Below are positions 36,701-51,700 of a stretch of 64,000 bases of DNA, piece after piece. Each line of letters starts with the position of its first letter. The stretch's first letter is position 1. This DNA is from Drosophila pseudoobscura (Eukaryota; Arthropoda; Insecta; Diptera; Drosophilidae), in contig NC_046680.1 of NCBI RefSeq assembly GCF_009870125.1, positions 7,936,001 through 8,000,000 of the forward strand. Direction: 5' to 3'. The notes beneath the pieces were generated by a model that was not told where the DNA came from, made no database searches, and worked only from the letters and a program-made list of their open reading frames with translations. Position numbers and translations under genes: made by a program.

Positions 36701-39700
36701 CAGTTATTTTCGCATGATCTCAGAGCTGATAAGGAGGGGGTCTGTCTATTACCGGACTACTGATTAGTCAGCCGCACTTGGGGCCTTCTGGGAACTTCAT
36801 TAGTCGGCAAGTGAAACGGAGAACATGACTCCCAGATACACTAGGAATAAGTAATCGCAGCTGTTTGTTCTCCAGACAATTTTTAAGACAGGAAACTTCT
36901 CTTTGTTGGGATCATACGAGTATACTATGTAGAGAGAGATATTATCTACGTATTTAACAAAAATCATTGCAATCGAGTAATTATTAAAACCACAAGTGAC
37001 AAAAACTAGTTTCTATATAGTATTTGGTCCCCATTAGCGGGTATATTTTAGTCGGAATGTGGCCAATAGCGTTGCGTTCTTTCTGGTTTAGAGTAGTTTG
37101 TTTTTTCCCAAGATCTCTCGTACGAATACAAGTATGCTCTGTATGTAAGCTCTCGTTTGTAAGCTGCATTGCTGTCTCGATTGGATCAGTCTGCTGCTGC
37201 TGCTGCTGGCGTTGTACTAGTTTGTGGCAATGTCGACGGCGGCTAACTTCAGTGGAACCATATTTAGCATGCTCAATGCCTTGCGTCTCCGCTAATGACG
37301 ACAGTTGCTGCTGCCGACTGGCTGGATCTTTGACTCCATCTCTAACAACTGTGGCCTAACCTTACGACCACGAGTCGACATACTCGCATAGCGGAGCTGA
37401 TAAATTTTCACAGCTGTTGCTGTTGTTGTTTCTGTTGCCCTCTCCACCATTAACCATCCACCTTTTACCATCCTCGTGCTCTCTTTCAATCTTTCTCCGT
37501 CTGTCTTTCTTTCTCTATGACTGCCATTCCCTTTGGAAGCCACGTAGGCGGCAGGTGCAAAACTGAAGCACGTTTCCTGCTGCTGCCCCGCTTACCTGCC
37601 GCTTCGGCATGGCAAATTGTCTTCGGATTCGGTCTGCATATGCTTCTGTATCTGTATCTGTGTCCGTGTGTCTGTGTGTCTGTGTGGCTAAGACACGCGT
37701 CAACAAAGCAAATCATTCGCCATAATTCATAATGAGATCTATTGACATTCGGGCCATATAAGTGCTGTCTGAGTTACACTTTGCACAGATCCGACTTTGC
37801 ACCGCACAGGCGGCTACCACTGGCTATCAGTGCGAAGATCTTATCGATTTCCACTCTATATGGCAGAATGAGAACAATGAGGACCTTTGTATACAGCCAT
37901 GGCAATGCTGAAATGTGGCTAAAACCGGTTACAGCTATGGGGACAGGGACAGAGCCAGCTGCTTCGGTTGAGTGGTCGTCACCCTCAGGAGCGGTCGCCA
38001 AGCGACTGTTTGGCGTAGTACCAACCCTCTGGAGAGTCATGAAAATGAGGACACCATTAAGTGGTACCCACTAGATGTGTGTGTGTCTCGGATGGACAGC
38101 AGCTGACTGATGTGCAACTCAAATAAGTGAACTTTATATGGGAATAACCCAAACGAATGCAAGAATAGCCATCAAATAACATACAATCTTAGCGCAAATT
38201 GGTAGATAAACAGAGAAATGTGTCTTCTACACATTCCTTGGCCTCAAGTTTGCCTTGCATACCCATCTTTTGTATAGGGTATATCTTTGCCGAGACAAAA
38301 CGAGCCCCAATTAAACGAAAAAACTTTAATATTATTCTGCAATGCCGAATCGGTCTTTTTTTATTGAGGCTTCGCACGAATTTCGTCAGGAATTTGCTGT
38401 CTACGAGTAAAAATGTTTTGGGTTTTCGAACCCCAGAGCAACGGCATAAACAGAAACTGAAAGAAATAATCAATAAACATTTACAATATCAAAGCAGCGA
38501 CAAGAATTTCGTACGATTGCGATAGATCTTGTGTTACCCCCAACCCCCAGCAGATCAGATCCATGAAATTAGTTCGACCTTCGATGGAACTTTGATTTTA
38601 TTTTTTGTATGGCGTGTGGTGTGTGGTGTGTGCCATTCGCAGGGCTAAAATGTTTATTGCTATGGTTATTGTGGGCAAACAATGGATGTTTATTGTGGGT
38701 TGAGAGTCGGTTTTTCATTGCCAATCGATTCGATGTGGAAAACTTGTAAAACCAATCAAAAGGCAACGCAGAATGCCCCAAGCAAGAGCTGCTCTGATTT
38801 GATTAGTTTGTTCTGTGATTTATTCAATGCTAATTGGAGGGAGGCCCAGCCACAGATGTCAAGAGTTTTCAATTAGCACCTTCTTTACAGAAAGCGGTTG
38901 AAATCTGGGGTTTGGGTTTCGTTTTGTCTAGAGTTTTTTCCCCTCTATTCAGGTCGCCACAAGAGAGACAGTGGGAAAGCCCACATTTTTTTGGGACCAT
39001 TTCGCGACTATTTTTATGGCCTGCCAAAAGCTAAATAATCGTCCACACTTGAACAAATATCTGGGGGTATATTTATACATACAGGACACGCATACATACA
39101 TATATTCAGTTTTGTATCAATTGAAAGCAGCAGAGAACAAGAAGAGCAAATTAAGTATGTACACGCAGCCCCATAATTCAGTCTTAATAAAAATGTATAA
39201 AAAATGCCATTTGTTAATCAACGAACTGACAAATTGACAATTTGAATAACAGCAATAAAAAGTGAGATAACGAACGAGGGAAAGAAGCCCAAACTCAGAC
39301 GAAATTCCGAACTTTACGGAAGCTCTCTCTTTCGTTTAACAGAGCTCTGTTACTCGTGTCGAAGAGAGTTCACGAATCGTTACGAAATGTTACGATCCAT
39401 TAGCTTACGCATGTTACGATCCAACAATCAATCAATCTGCTTCTGCTTCTGCTTCTGTCTCCATTCTACCTCTGTTCTCTGCTGTATTTATGATAATTAG
39501 ATACGTATACGTACAATCATAAACGAGAGAGAGAGAAACGTGAATCGTTATAGTTTCAGGAGGTTGGCTCTCTAATGAGTCTGCCTCGACAATCAATTGC
39601 TCGTGTGTTCGGGTTCTATGATTACGTGTACTGCTTCCCATATGGCGCATATAGAGTGGACACGGATAAGCTTTTGGGTCGACCACTGCTCGTACACGTA

Positions 39701-42700
39701 TGTAAATTGGTGCCACAATCGACACGTTAAAAGTTCTTCATTATCGCTCTGGAACCTTTCTGAACCCTCTCTGCCAAACAGGTGGGGGGCCAGGCCCAGC
39801 CAACGTCAGAGAACTCCGAACTACAAAGAGCCGCTCCACAAAAAAATTACTGGGGGGGAGGAAAAAAAGAAGGAAAAAGCGTAAAACAAAACCCAACCCA
39901 ACCTACGTACTGCGATTGCAATTGTAATTTATTTTTTAATTTCTGCGTTGTTTTTTTGTGCTTTGTTCTACAAATGAACTGAGTGGTGTAGTGGTGTAGA
40001 TTCTTTACTTTCCCAACTTATCTGAAAGTGAACGGGCGAACGCTGGGGGAGGGGATCGTTACTCATCCAGCGGTCCGAACAGAAAAGAACAGAAAAAAAT
40101 GAAAAGAGCAGACTGTTCGGGTCTGTCGGGTACAACTATCTGCATAAAGCCGCAGAGCATACACAAATACCATCTGTGCGAGTGAGTATTGTATGTAGAA
40201 CAAAAAGCCAAATGAAGCTAAATGCTGAGTGCAGTGACAAAAGCCGGGCCAGGGGAAAGGCCACAGAGCGACTGGGGAATGCTCTACAGAAGGGGAAATG
40301 TGATTATGAATGGATTTAAAGAATGTACATACATATATCAAAGGAAATACCTTCCAAGAAAGTTCTTAAGGGAATGCTGTTTTCCATCGGTTTATAGAAC
40401 TGCACAGAGTACCAGGAAGTAGAGCCCCCTCGGGTGGAAATTGTCAAAATCCATGGGCATTCGAACAGCGGTGGAGCTTGTCTGCGGGGCAGAGTATAAT
40501 TACAGCAACGGTTCACATTATTCAGTATTCAACAGACAGATAAAGTTGCGGGTTCCCCCACCACCACCAGCAGCAAGTTCAAGTCGAGCGGGCAGACAAA
40601 GTACCGCAAAAGTCAAACAAATGTGGCAAGAAGAGACAATGGATGAGGAAGCACTAGAAGCAGACGCCAGAAGAAGACGCCACAGGTGCGGGCCAACCAC
40701 CGAAGAGTGGAGCTTCTGAGCGATCTGCGATCGAGTTCAAGCCAAGAACATTTGGCATACATTTTTTGGCCAGATAGGGGAAGAGATGGGGTCGACGGAT
40801 GTGCCCATGGCACCGGCATAAACACACTTACGGACTTCTACACATTCATTTGTATCTCACCCATGCACAAGGTCAGAGTCGTGTGGGGAGAGACGAAATT
40901 GTGGTAGCCAAAAGCCAGATTCAATTAGCCACAATATAAATGAACAAATAAATAAAGAAAAAAGCATAAGTCTTGGGCTAAACGCTCCAGTAACCTCCGG
41001 CCGAGAGCCGGCCGACTTCCTTCTGATTTCGTGGCCGGCAGAGGCGGCCAAAACACGCGCCGAGCCGAGCCAAGCCACGCAAATCATTAAGAAACAACTG
41101 AAAATTTCACAAATTAACTTTATAGCACGAAAATTTCTCGGACGCCAGACGCGAAGATGATATATCAGACCTACACACAGCACACACATGTACGAGTGTG
41201 TATAAAAATTAATAATTATGAGCCGCAAAGTGGCCAAAAGGTGAATAAGTCTGGCTTCCTGCTTGCCGGCTGCTGGCTACTGGCTACCGTCGAAACCCGA
41301 TTGGGGATCGCTTGGATCTCCTCCGTAGGGTCTTTGGCCCGGGCCTGGGCCAGATTCGATTTTCAGTCTCTGCTCTTGAGCCATGCACGAAAATTGCTTT
41401 GACACAAATACAAAAAAAAACCTTTTTTTAGTGGGTCACGCGCGTCATGAACAAATGAAAACCACTGGACGGACGAGCAGACAGACCCACCACCAACCCA
41501 CCCAGATGATAAAAATCAAAACATGCGCAAAAAACAAAAAAACAAAACAAAACCAAAGACAGCGTCCAAAAACCCAAATTAAAATCGGAGCAGCACTTGG
41601 CCCGGGTTTCCCGGCGGGACGGCCGCAAAGCGCATGTTTAAATTGTTTGCCTAATTTGGTTTTTTCTTGCTGGTTTTTTGGTTTTTTTTTCTTGGTTTTT
41701 TAGTGGCTAAAATGTAATGCAATTAACATTTTTTACATACATTGTGGTGTTTGTATGTACTTTTAAACGCAACAATTTCTCATTGGCCTGGGAAGGTTTT
41801 TTGGCCAATGAAATGCTCATAAACTTGGAAATTGAAAGCGTTTCTTTGTGGTATGCGGAGTAGGAGCCAGTGCTGGGAATATACTTCATTATGCATTATA
41901 TATCTTTGATTTTGCGGGGGGTAAAGGGCTTGTGAATATATGTAGCTGTAGATTTTGGGTGATTTCATTTCTGATCAAACCAGAATAGTTATGGACGTGC
42001 GAAGTTTGGTATATATAACATGTAAGGAACAGGTTTAGACGGGCAAAACGAAGAAATATTTACAGCAAGTCCATCGATCCCCAAGGCAAGGGGATTTGTG
42101 AGGCAAAGTTGTGAAAATCACTTATCGATTGCATTGGCTTTCGCCTGATATTGCGTCTTTGGCTTTTGCCATGGGAAAGTTCTCTCTGTCTCGCTCCCTT
42201 TCTGTGTGGCTATTGGCCAAAGCCTAATGGCCAAGTCGATAACCGCAACGCAACGCAACGCAATCGGGCGTGTCGGCCGCAGTGACTGTCGCTGTCAATG
42301 AACTTCGTGGCTAAATTACGTGCCTGCAATTATTCTTTGGAGGAGGAAGGAGGCTCTCGCCGAATAAAAGACTCGAAAATCTTTAGGCAGTTTGCATAAA
42401 TTTTACTCGGGACTGAAACAAATGCTGTGTTGCGCAATGAGAACTCGCTCGGTCGTACGGTCGTTCTGGTCGTTTTGGTCGTTTGGTCGTTCTGGTCGCC
42501 TGCTGCTTCATCAATATTTAAATTTTTTGGAAAGATTTTTATGGGTCTACGTGTAGATCACATTTGCGACATTTGCTCCCCTCCATAAAGTGCCGTTAAG
42601 AGGCCCAGAGTGGAGTGGAGCTGAGTGGAAATTCAATTAGCGACACCCACAGCAATGGCACTGGGCCTCGGACCCGAACTCGAACTCGGACGACTCTGAG

Positions 42701-45700
42701 TCTGAGTCTGAGTCTGAGGCTGACAGATCATTATGAGAAACAGAAAACTTAAAAAGCAATTTAGTTTTATGATAGAACTCAAATTGACACCAAAAATAGT
42801 GATTGCCGTTCGCTCCATTTCGAATGGGAATCTCAATTGAAAAGGCTTTCAGAAATTGTCATTGAAATGTGCGGCGGCGTCGTCGCACTTTGGAGGGAAA
42901 TAAAAAAGTGAAATAAACTCAGACCGAAATGAAATCAAATGAAATGAAAATGGGGGAAAGACGAAAGAAATGTGTGCATTATGCATATTAAATGCTTTCA
43001 CTTTCGTTTCGGAAACAAAACCATAGACGAAAAAGTGGATTAAAATGTATAATTTTTATGGGGCACTTTTTTTGGCACTGACTTGCGTGAATGCCCCCCA
43101 CCCTCCAAGCGATCTCTGGGCCACAATTGAAATGCAAGACGAGCAGTGCATCTATTTCTATATTTATTTCTATGGCCATTCGGATTCGGCCATGGCCAGC
43201 TGTAGTCTGTTGGCTGATGGCTGATGGTTGTCCGTCCCCCGTTCGGGTTGATTGTCAACCAGTACGAGTCGTTGTCTGCCTTGTGCTCAATCATTATTGC
43301 CAGTTGCATGTTTTATAACACATCGAGAGATGATGATGACGATGATGATCATGATCACATGCACTTGGCATTGCATTACTCGTGTACGACTATTCGCAAG
43401 GGGTTTAATAACTCTCCGGTGATTCGCTGAGACCCGCGTTCGTGTCTAGAGTCTAGACATTGTCTGTGTCCCGGTGCCTAGACAACTGCGAGCTGCCGTG
43501 ATTGATTCCCACAAATGCAAATGAGCTGCGGCGAGAACAGCAGGACAGGCAAATGAAATGCAATCAATGATTGCTCCCTGCTTTCAGCCAGATCCATAAG
43601 CCACGGCACCGTCCATTATTATGCGTCCGAGGTGGGGGCTTGTACTTGTGCTTGGGCTTTTGCTTTTGCTTTCATACGTGGCCTCAAGGCCGACACTGTC
43701 CAGGCCAGGGTCTGGCTCTGGTCCGTCCTCCTCTTGGGTCTCCTTTGGGGTCCTCCTCTGATCTCTGGACAAAGCGTTAACTAAGCAGCCGCATATTGCT
43801 TTGTTGTTCTCGATCGCATGACGAATTCCCCAACAAAGAAAACAAAGACCACAAATATGCATCGATCCGAACCCTACCCCCTGCTCTGCCCTGCCCTGCC
43901 CTTACCTTCCCTTCCGAGCACTCTGTGGCCTTTTGCGGCTTGCCTCTTTTTGCACGTTCTTCAGGGAAAACAAACCAAAGAAATCCAAGAAAACCAGAGG
44001 AGAGGAGAAGATGATGATGGTAGAGGACGAGGACGAGGATGAGGAAGCTGGTGCTTCTTGGGAGTACCTTCTGGTAAACAATTTTCAATCAACTCCCTTA
44101 GCTCACGGACAAACCAATTTGCAATTTAACCAAATGAAATGCAAACCCAAGCGAACAAATTTCAATTTCGAATGCACAAAAGAGCTGAAAGAGCCGATTG
44201 CGGATGGCGGATCATAAATATAAATAAGGAAAACCAAACAAACGCCCAGAGACAATCTGCATTCCTCTGCCATACACTATATATAAAGATAATCATGCGA
44301 TTATACACAATATATGCTTTGTAGTTGGAACATTTTGGGTCAGCCGCAGTGCATAAATCAGAGCAACAGAGCAACAGCCACATTTATAAAAGCCAATATG
44401 TCAGGCGGGCCTCTAATTTGTTGGCTAATCAGCTGCAGCATCCAATCTCCTGCAGAGTCTCCCAAGAATCTGTGTAAATGGAACGGCGCCTCTGTCAACT
44501 TCCCCACATGTCGTCTACATATGTACAACCCCATCTCCCATCCTCGTCTCCCACCTAAACCCATCCCATCCGAGAGCAGCACCATCTCTTCCCATCGTCT
44601 CCGTTGTCATCGTCATCGTTGCCAAATAAATTGTTTTAGCTGAATTATGCCATTTATTTATAGCCACATTCAAATTCTCCCAAGACTTCCTCCTGTGCTC
44701 GTTCTCATTCTCGTTTTTCTCAATGATTTGTGGAGCCTCGAAGAAGAAAACGTATACATATTTTCGTTATATATATTCTCATAGAAAGGTTCTCTTTGAG
44801 GGTCCTACTGACTCATATTTATGGTAGGAGCTTATTTACCTTATCAAATCAAACGATAGCATTTCGCCAACGATTGTATACCCTGAAAAAATGAGAGTCT
44901 CTGGTGGAGTTTGCTTCTCCTATGAAATCTATGATAGACATGTATAGAAAGAGATTTTCCCTTAGCTGTTGATCATTCGTTTATACAATTATAATTGATA
45001 ATTATCTCTTGAAATATTCCATATGTACATTCAAATTTCTATCCATTAATCTATTGTATTCAAATATTCTTTAGCTAATTACTTATGCACATTTTATATT
45101 CAATGAAAAATACTAAAGATCTATTCAATTCTATTCTTTTCCTTATCGAAATATTTCCCTGCACCTCTCATAAGTAATTTTCATAGCCGTAAAAAAGGGC
45201 ATTCAAAATTCTCCAAAGTCCCTGTTGTTTTGTTCCGTTTCTCTCGCAAAATGTTTCCTACTTTTATTCTGGGGGTTTATTTCCAATCCGATGATGGCAC
45301 ATATCATTTTATGACACTCTCTCGCCCTCTCTCTGTCCCGCTATCTCTCTCCCTGATAGTCTCTCTGAATGTAAATTTCGTATTTCGCCAGCAATGCCTT
45401 CAGTTTTGTTTTGTTCAATGAAAAGCATTGTCGCCGCTGTATTTTTTCGGCTATTTATTTGATTTATTTCGCGAGTCGATTCGATCGGTGGTGCGTGCGT
45501 ACTTTCCATAATCGTCGTTTGCCATGCCTCAGTGGCTTCAACATCTCAAGTTTCGGTAACATTTTGCAAATGTCTAGACAAAGCAGAGGATAATGCAAAG
45601 GATCACCGATCTGATGTCATTCCACAGAGAAGACGAGGATGAGGATGAGGAGCCTGTGGAATGCGTGAAATGATTCGCCTGGTCTCGTCGGTTTCCTTGG

Positions 45701-48700
45701 CCATATACGATTATGACTTTTAATTGCAGCTCCCAACTTGGGCAAATGCAATCCCAAAACGAATAAAACGAGCAACAGCATCTGGCTTCGAATACGTATA
45801 TTGTACAACCTTGAAAACGCAATCCATGGCGCCGTCAAATCTTGATCTCGTTTTTCGTTATTTTCGTTCGCTATATAATTGCGTTTTCCCCATTTGCTCT
45901 TGGCATTCACAGTTGGCCAGGCCCGAAGCCGAAGCGATTGCACGCGATCAGCACCGCCAAATGAATGCCAAATGTTGGCTTTTCCTCTTAACCAATTTCG
46001 GGGCACGGTCCGGCCCGGCCGGCCCGGCCCATTTGGCTGCGACAAAACAGAAAGAAAAAAAAAGATACAACCATCCATCGATGGATGGATGGTGGATGCT
46101 TCCTGTCCTGCGGCATCCCCAAAACCTGCAAGTGGCCAAACAACGAACATTTTTCGATTATTATCATTATGCAGAGTTCGTTGAACATCGTGTTGCATCG
46201 ACAGGAAGCGGGGTCTGGGTCTGCTGGGAGGTGAGGTGAGGTTTTGGGGGCCAGGGCGAATGTCAATTTCACGCTTTGCTTTTTCCCTACTCCCTCCCCC
46301 CAAAAAAGAGACGTGGAGAATTATGGTTATGACGAGCCAGAGACAGTGACGGGGGACAGGGACAGGGATTGTGACTGTGACGCCCATCAAATCCACACGA
46401 TACCCTGAGACGACCGACCATCAGCATCAGCATCAACAGCCAAAGCCACAACATGAACATTAGTATCCACAATCAGCTGAGAGGCGAGTACAGTGTGCCA
46501 TTCACATGGTGATCATCTGAGAGTAGGAGGTGGTGCTGAACCGGAGAAGATAGTATTCATATGAAGATCAACCCCGAACACAATGATGATCAGTTGAGAG
46601 GTAGAAAAGTCTCAGCTGGGAGGCGGACGTAGATCCACATCCACATCCATCCACACGATGATGATCAGCTGAGTGATGAGTGCCGAGTGCCGGGTGCCGA
46701 GTGCTGAGAGTCGGGAGAAGGCAGGCAGGCCATTATCGCAATGATGTTGGTGGATCGTCATTATCGGTGTATCTTTTATCAATAAACCGTTAATTATCAA
46801 AGCCCCTAACTGCAGTTGGCTCTGTGGCAGCGAGGCAAACAATACGCGGATGTATTTCTGTATTTTATTTTATTCCGTTGTACTCTGCTGTGCTGCGCTG
46901 TGCTGTGCTGTGCCCCCAACACACAAAAGCTAGGAGTGCCACTCATCAGCCAGAGCAAGACGGACCAGGCCAGCGAGCGAGCGAGCGGCCGCATGGGGCA
47001 ACGCTCGAGATCGCCACGTCCAAGGTTTTGTAAACACCCCAGCCATTGGAGAGTGTGGGCGTGGGTTGGGTCTGGGTCTGGGTTTGGGGTCGGGCTCTGG
47101 GCTCTGGGATTGGAATTGAAATTGAATTGGGTCTGTGAATTGGGTGTTCCGCTCCACGAAATCCTCAGATCCACAAATTGCGGTTTATATAAGAATATTT
47201 CAAGAACAACAATGAACTATTTTGGCAACACTCAAAGATCTCTGCGGTCTCCGGAGACAAAGGGCCCAAGAACCCAACCCAAATCCAAGATGAGTTTTAC
47301 TTGAGCATTGTTTTTGTTTGTGCAGCATGAGCCGAGACAAAATCTCATAGGAGTGACCTTGTAATGGAACATGTTCTGTAGCACGTAAGAGGAGGAGAGG
47401 CTCCCCCGAATAGCTCCTCGGTTTTCCATTGTTTTTCTGCACTTGTCGTTATGAAGACTACTGGGGCCTTGTGATGTCACTAGAAACAGAGGGGGTTTGC
47501 TTTTCCAGCGCGTGACACCAACAAACAATAGAAGCAGCGCCCCGCCTCCCCCGCTTCTGATTGAAATCGCCATCAGAAATCGATCAATCGATTGGGGCCT
47601 GTTGCGGGGCTCGGAACTACAGCTCAATTCGGAATTTGCCAGCAGCGTGAGAATATCTGAACTTCTTTGCTGTGAACTTCTCGCAGGGAATTTGCATAAA
47701 TAATTGCTGATTGATGCAAATTCAGTATGCTCTACTGAAGTCGTATCCAATACGGATCGGGTCGGATCGGATCGGGTCGGATTGGATCGGATCGGGTCGA
47801 TCGATACGATGCCATTTATAGATTTGTAGTGCTGTCCATTAATTAGCAGTGTTGGTTTCTTTTGGGGCCAGCCTTGATTGCTGACTGATTTGTACCTTTG
47901 TTCAGAATAAATATCATTGTTTACTCTCGCTTATTCGAGATCCATTAATATGTATGCTAAAGGTCACATTCGCTCTGGTCTGGCCAATTAAATTGGTCCG
48001 AAACATAAGCTTAAGCGTGTCCCCGTCAAACCATCGCAGATCATTCATCAATCTCTCACTTTCGTTCCGAAAAGTGTGTACTTGAATACGAGTATGTATC
48101 TATATCTCGATCTGTGTCTGTACGTGTACATATGTATGTGGATATCTACAGTTGGCACGACCATCGCATGGATCGGTCTCTGTCACTGGACGATGATCTC
48201 ACCGAATGATTCCCAATAATACTCACAGTATCCTCTGTCTGATGCAGTTCTGCATGCTACTTTTATGACATCATACGGCTATTTCCAGATCTCAAAAGTT
48301 TGTTGGGAAATTGCACTTTATAAAGACTTTGCAATTAAGAGCTAATGAAGGAAGGTACTCGTAACGCACATCTCTGAAATTTATGATCCAACCAAGACAC
48401 TTCCCTAATAAATAACTTTTTAATTTTATCATTAAAAACAACAGCAACAAAACTGGTAAAGAATTCTTTGGCACTCTCTCCCTGCCCTCCCCTCTGTTTC
48501 TTGCACTGTCTTTTTCTCACTTTTTGTTGAGAAATTTCGTGCGATTAAGAAATTAAGAGCCGCTTCGCATGCTTTTCTTTTCTCTCTCGCTCGAAGCGGA
48601 CCTCGCCGGATCTTGGCTAACAAGTACATAGATACCCGTAGATACATATGTATGTATGTGTGTGCCTGGCCTCTTCACACTCATGTGTGTGTCCACTATG

Positions 48701-51700
48701 TTTTGCTCTCTTTTGGACTGAAATTAGTTGGCTAAAAACAATGAGAAATCCGTATTCAGGGCAGTTCCTTCAATGGTCGCAACACTTTGGCATTCGGCGC
48801 CGGACACCGGACCGCCGGATCGGAGAGCGGCTTTTGTGTAATATCTAAAAACCCAACGAACAACACAAAAAAACGCAAATGGCTCAAAGACTCGTATTCC
48901 CCCTGTCCCGTGCACCTGCCCCATGCCCCGTGCCCCCTATCCATTGCCTCCCCTCCCTCTAAATGGTGATCCGGCCATGGCGGACGTGTTGCGCATGCGC
49001 CGGAGGGCAATACAAGTTTGGGTCCGACGTCTCTTTTGTCTTGCCATACAATTTATATGCCAAGTGGGCTGAGAGTGAAAATGTCATTGGCAGATGTGTC
49101 GCGGATATTAGCCACCTGCCCCCGCATCCTCTTTGATCCACCTAAACATCTACAACCATCTACAACTGCCTCCGGTGTCGTCCCCTATGCAACATTCATG
49201 AGACAAAAGGCCCGCACTTGACTGGATAATATGTTTGCGCTGATTGTAACAAAGTTAAGTGTTCCTCCCCTCTGGAATGGTAGAGTGTACACAGAATGGT
49301 GTCTCGGGGAATGTGATTTCTCTATACACAAAGGTAGGGTATCAGCGGTGAGTCTCTGGGGAGTGCTAGGGGAGTCTCTAGGAAAGGGTGGTGCCCGCAA
49401 TATTTACAAGCTTGTTGCTGTCGTAGCCGAGTGCACACCCAGACACAAACATGTGGTGCAGGGCACAGTCTGCTGTTGCTACTGTTTCTGCTACTGCCGC
49501 TGTGTTCTGCCCCCTGGTGGCAGGCATCTTTTTAGCTGTAATTATGATGGGCTGGTGCTGGTGCTGGGGCTGGGGCTGGGGCTGGGACCATCGTTTAGCC
49601 ATCACAAGTTAATTACCCCGTTTCAGACCGTTTCAATGGGACAGGCCGACCGACCGACCACTTTCGACACTTTCAATGGGCTGGGCAGTGCTGGCGAGGA
49701 GCAGGGGCATCTGATCGAGGCATTCTTCTGCTTCTACTGCTGCTGCTGCATTTCCCAAGCTGTCTATTTTTGGTGTTTGGCTGGGGGCCCTCGAGCGAAA
49801 AGCGCCATTAAATCGATTTTACATTAAAAATATTGCACAAGGCATCATTGTTGGTGTTGCTGCCAGAATTAATGGATCATAATTATTGCTGAGCGGCAGC
49901 CAGGCAGCAATCAGCCACAGACCGAGACACCACTAGCCACAACAGATATCTCCATCCATCCATTCATCCATCCATCCGCCAAACAGTAGCTGCAGCATTA
50001 GAAAAGAAAACAAGAAATCAAGAGGAGAGGCTGCCCCGCCATTGAGGACCGATCACGAGGCAGAAGACGATGCGGGATTATCGCGGAGGAAAAGTTTTCT
50101 GGGGAAAATCTAAAGCAGAAGCAGAAGCAGTAGCAGAAGTGGCAACAATCGGTACGAGTGGATTCTCATGATGGGAAGATGCCTATCGAAACCACTGTAC
50201 GAGATGGGAGATGGAAGATGGCCAGCCACTTAGCCAACATTCAACATTCAGGCACTTTCAATGGATGAAAGAGAGAGAACTTTTCTTTTCTTTTTTACTG
50301 CTTTGGATGTTGCCACAGCCACTGCTGCTGTTGCTGTTGCATTGTTGCTTTGTGTTTTACTTGGAGTTTTCCAAGAGAAATTTATGGCATAGTTTGACGG
50401 ACGATGATGTGTGGCTGTCTCTGCCTAAATACCAAAGAAAAAGAGTCTTTTGGCCCTGGTCGCATCTTCAGTTGCATGCCACTGTCTCTCCTGTCTCTCT
50501 CTCTCTCTGCCTCCATCCGACCCTGTGGGCATTGAGCGATTTGTTCTGGCTACAATGTTGACCTCCACTCGACTCCTCCTCCTCCTCCTCCTCCTTCTGT
50601 GGTGCAAGTCTCCGCAAAGAAAGCGGACGACCATCTGTTTCTACTGTATTTTGTTGTGGTTGTTGTTGGAGGTTTTGTTGTATGTTGACTTGACGTCATT
50701 TTGCGGCAAGTGAAAATGTGTGCGATGCGATGCCGACAATCCGGTTTCCAGGTTTCGGTTTCGGCTGAGCTTGTGAGATGTTTATGTTGAACATTCAGCA
50801 TCAGCCGTAACAGCGGCACAGCCGAGCATTTGTTTGCCTCTTTGCTGCCTCTTTTTGTTGCTGCTGTTGCTGTTGTTGCTGGTTTTGGCCCAATGTTAAG
50901 ACGAGAGATGTTAAAAACGTGATTTCCATGCGTCGCCAGCGTTGTCGTCGTAGTCGGCATATTTAAATAAAATACTTTTACTATCAACGAAAACTAGTCG
51001 TCCACCGGCGGCAGCAACAGCCAAACAGCTCGTTATATTTGCTGATCAAAAATTATAGTGCAACAACGGCGCCAGTCGTTGGCAGTTCGTTGTTGCAGTT
51101 TCACGTTGTAGTTGTAGTTGTTGTCGTTGTGGCAAGTGCCAGTGGCATACGCAATGCGCCACGCAGTGTAGAGGCCACTGACCAAGGAGATCTGCACCCC
51201 AGACGACACTGCAGCAGCAGTGCCACCACCACCCCACCGCAAACCACTGACTATGCCAGGCAGTCGTCGCGCAGTGCCACTGACCCCCACCAAAAGCGGG
51301 TGGATCATGGGTGGAAAGTATCTAACGGTCTATTTTCATATCCCATAGATATTTATAATTTTTTGTAAGGGACTTATGCAACCCCCAAGCAATTTATCAA
51401 ACATATTTCCATGGCCTTTGCCTTTGGCTTTGCCTTTGCTATTGCTATTCATAATTTGCATCACATAACCAAAATGGAACGCCCCGCGCAGCTTAATAAA
51501 TAAAATATGCGTTAATTGTGTGCCCAGTGTCCAGGGCCCATTGATCGGCGGCCGGACATTTCTTTTGACCCTTTCTTTCTATTCGACCCAACATCTCTGT
51601 CATTGTCTTTGGGGCCCCGCCGAAAGAGCATTATCGGGCATTATACAATATTAGCGGGCGCAAAAAAAACACAGAGCTATTTTTGAATTCGGCATAAATC

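Noticed and set aside
45617..46396. A 259-codon minus-strand frame in Shroom intron 6
   Set aside because: Composition is irregular, the frame covers GATG repeats, the plus strand is also open, and no domain is recognisable.
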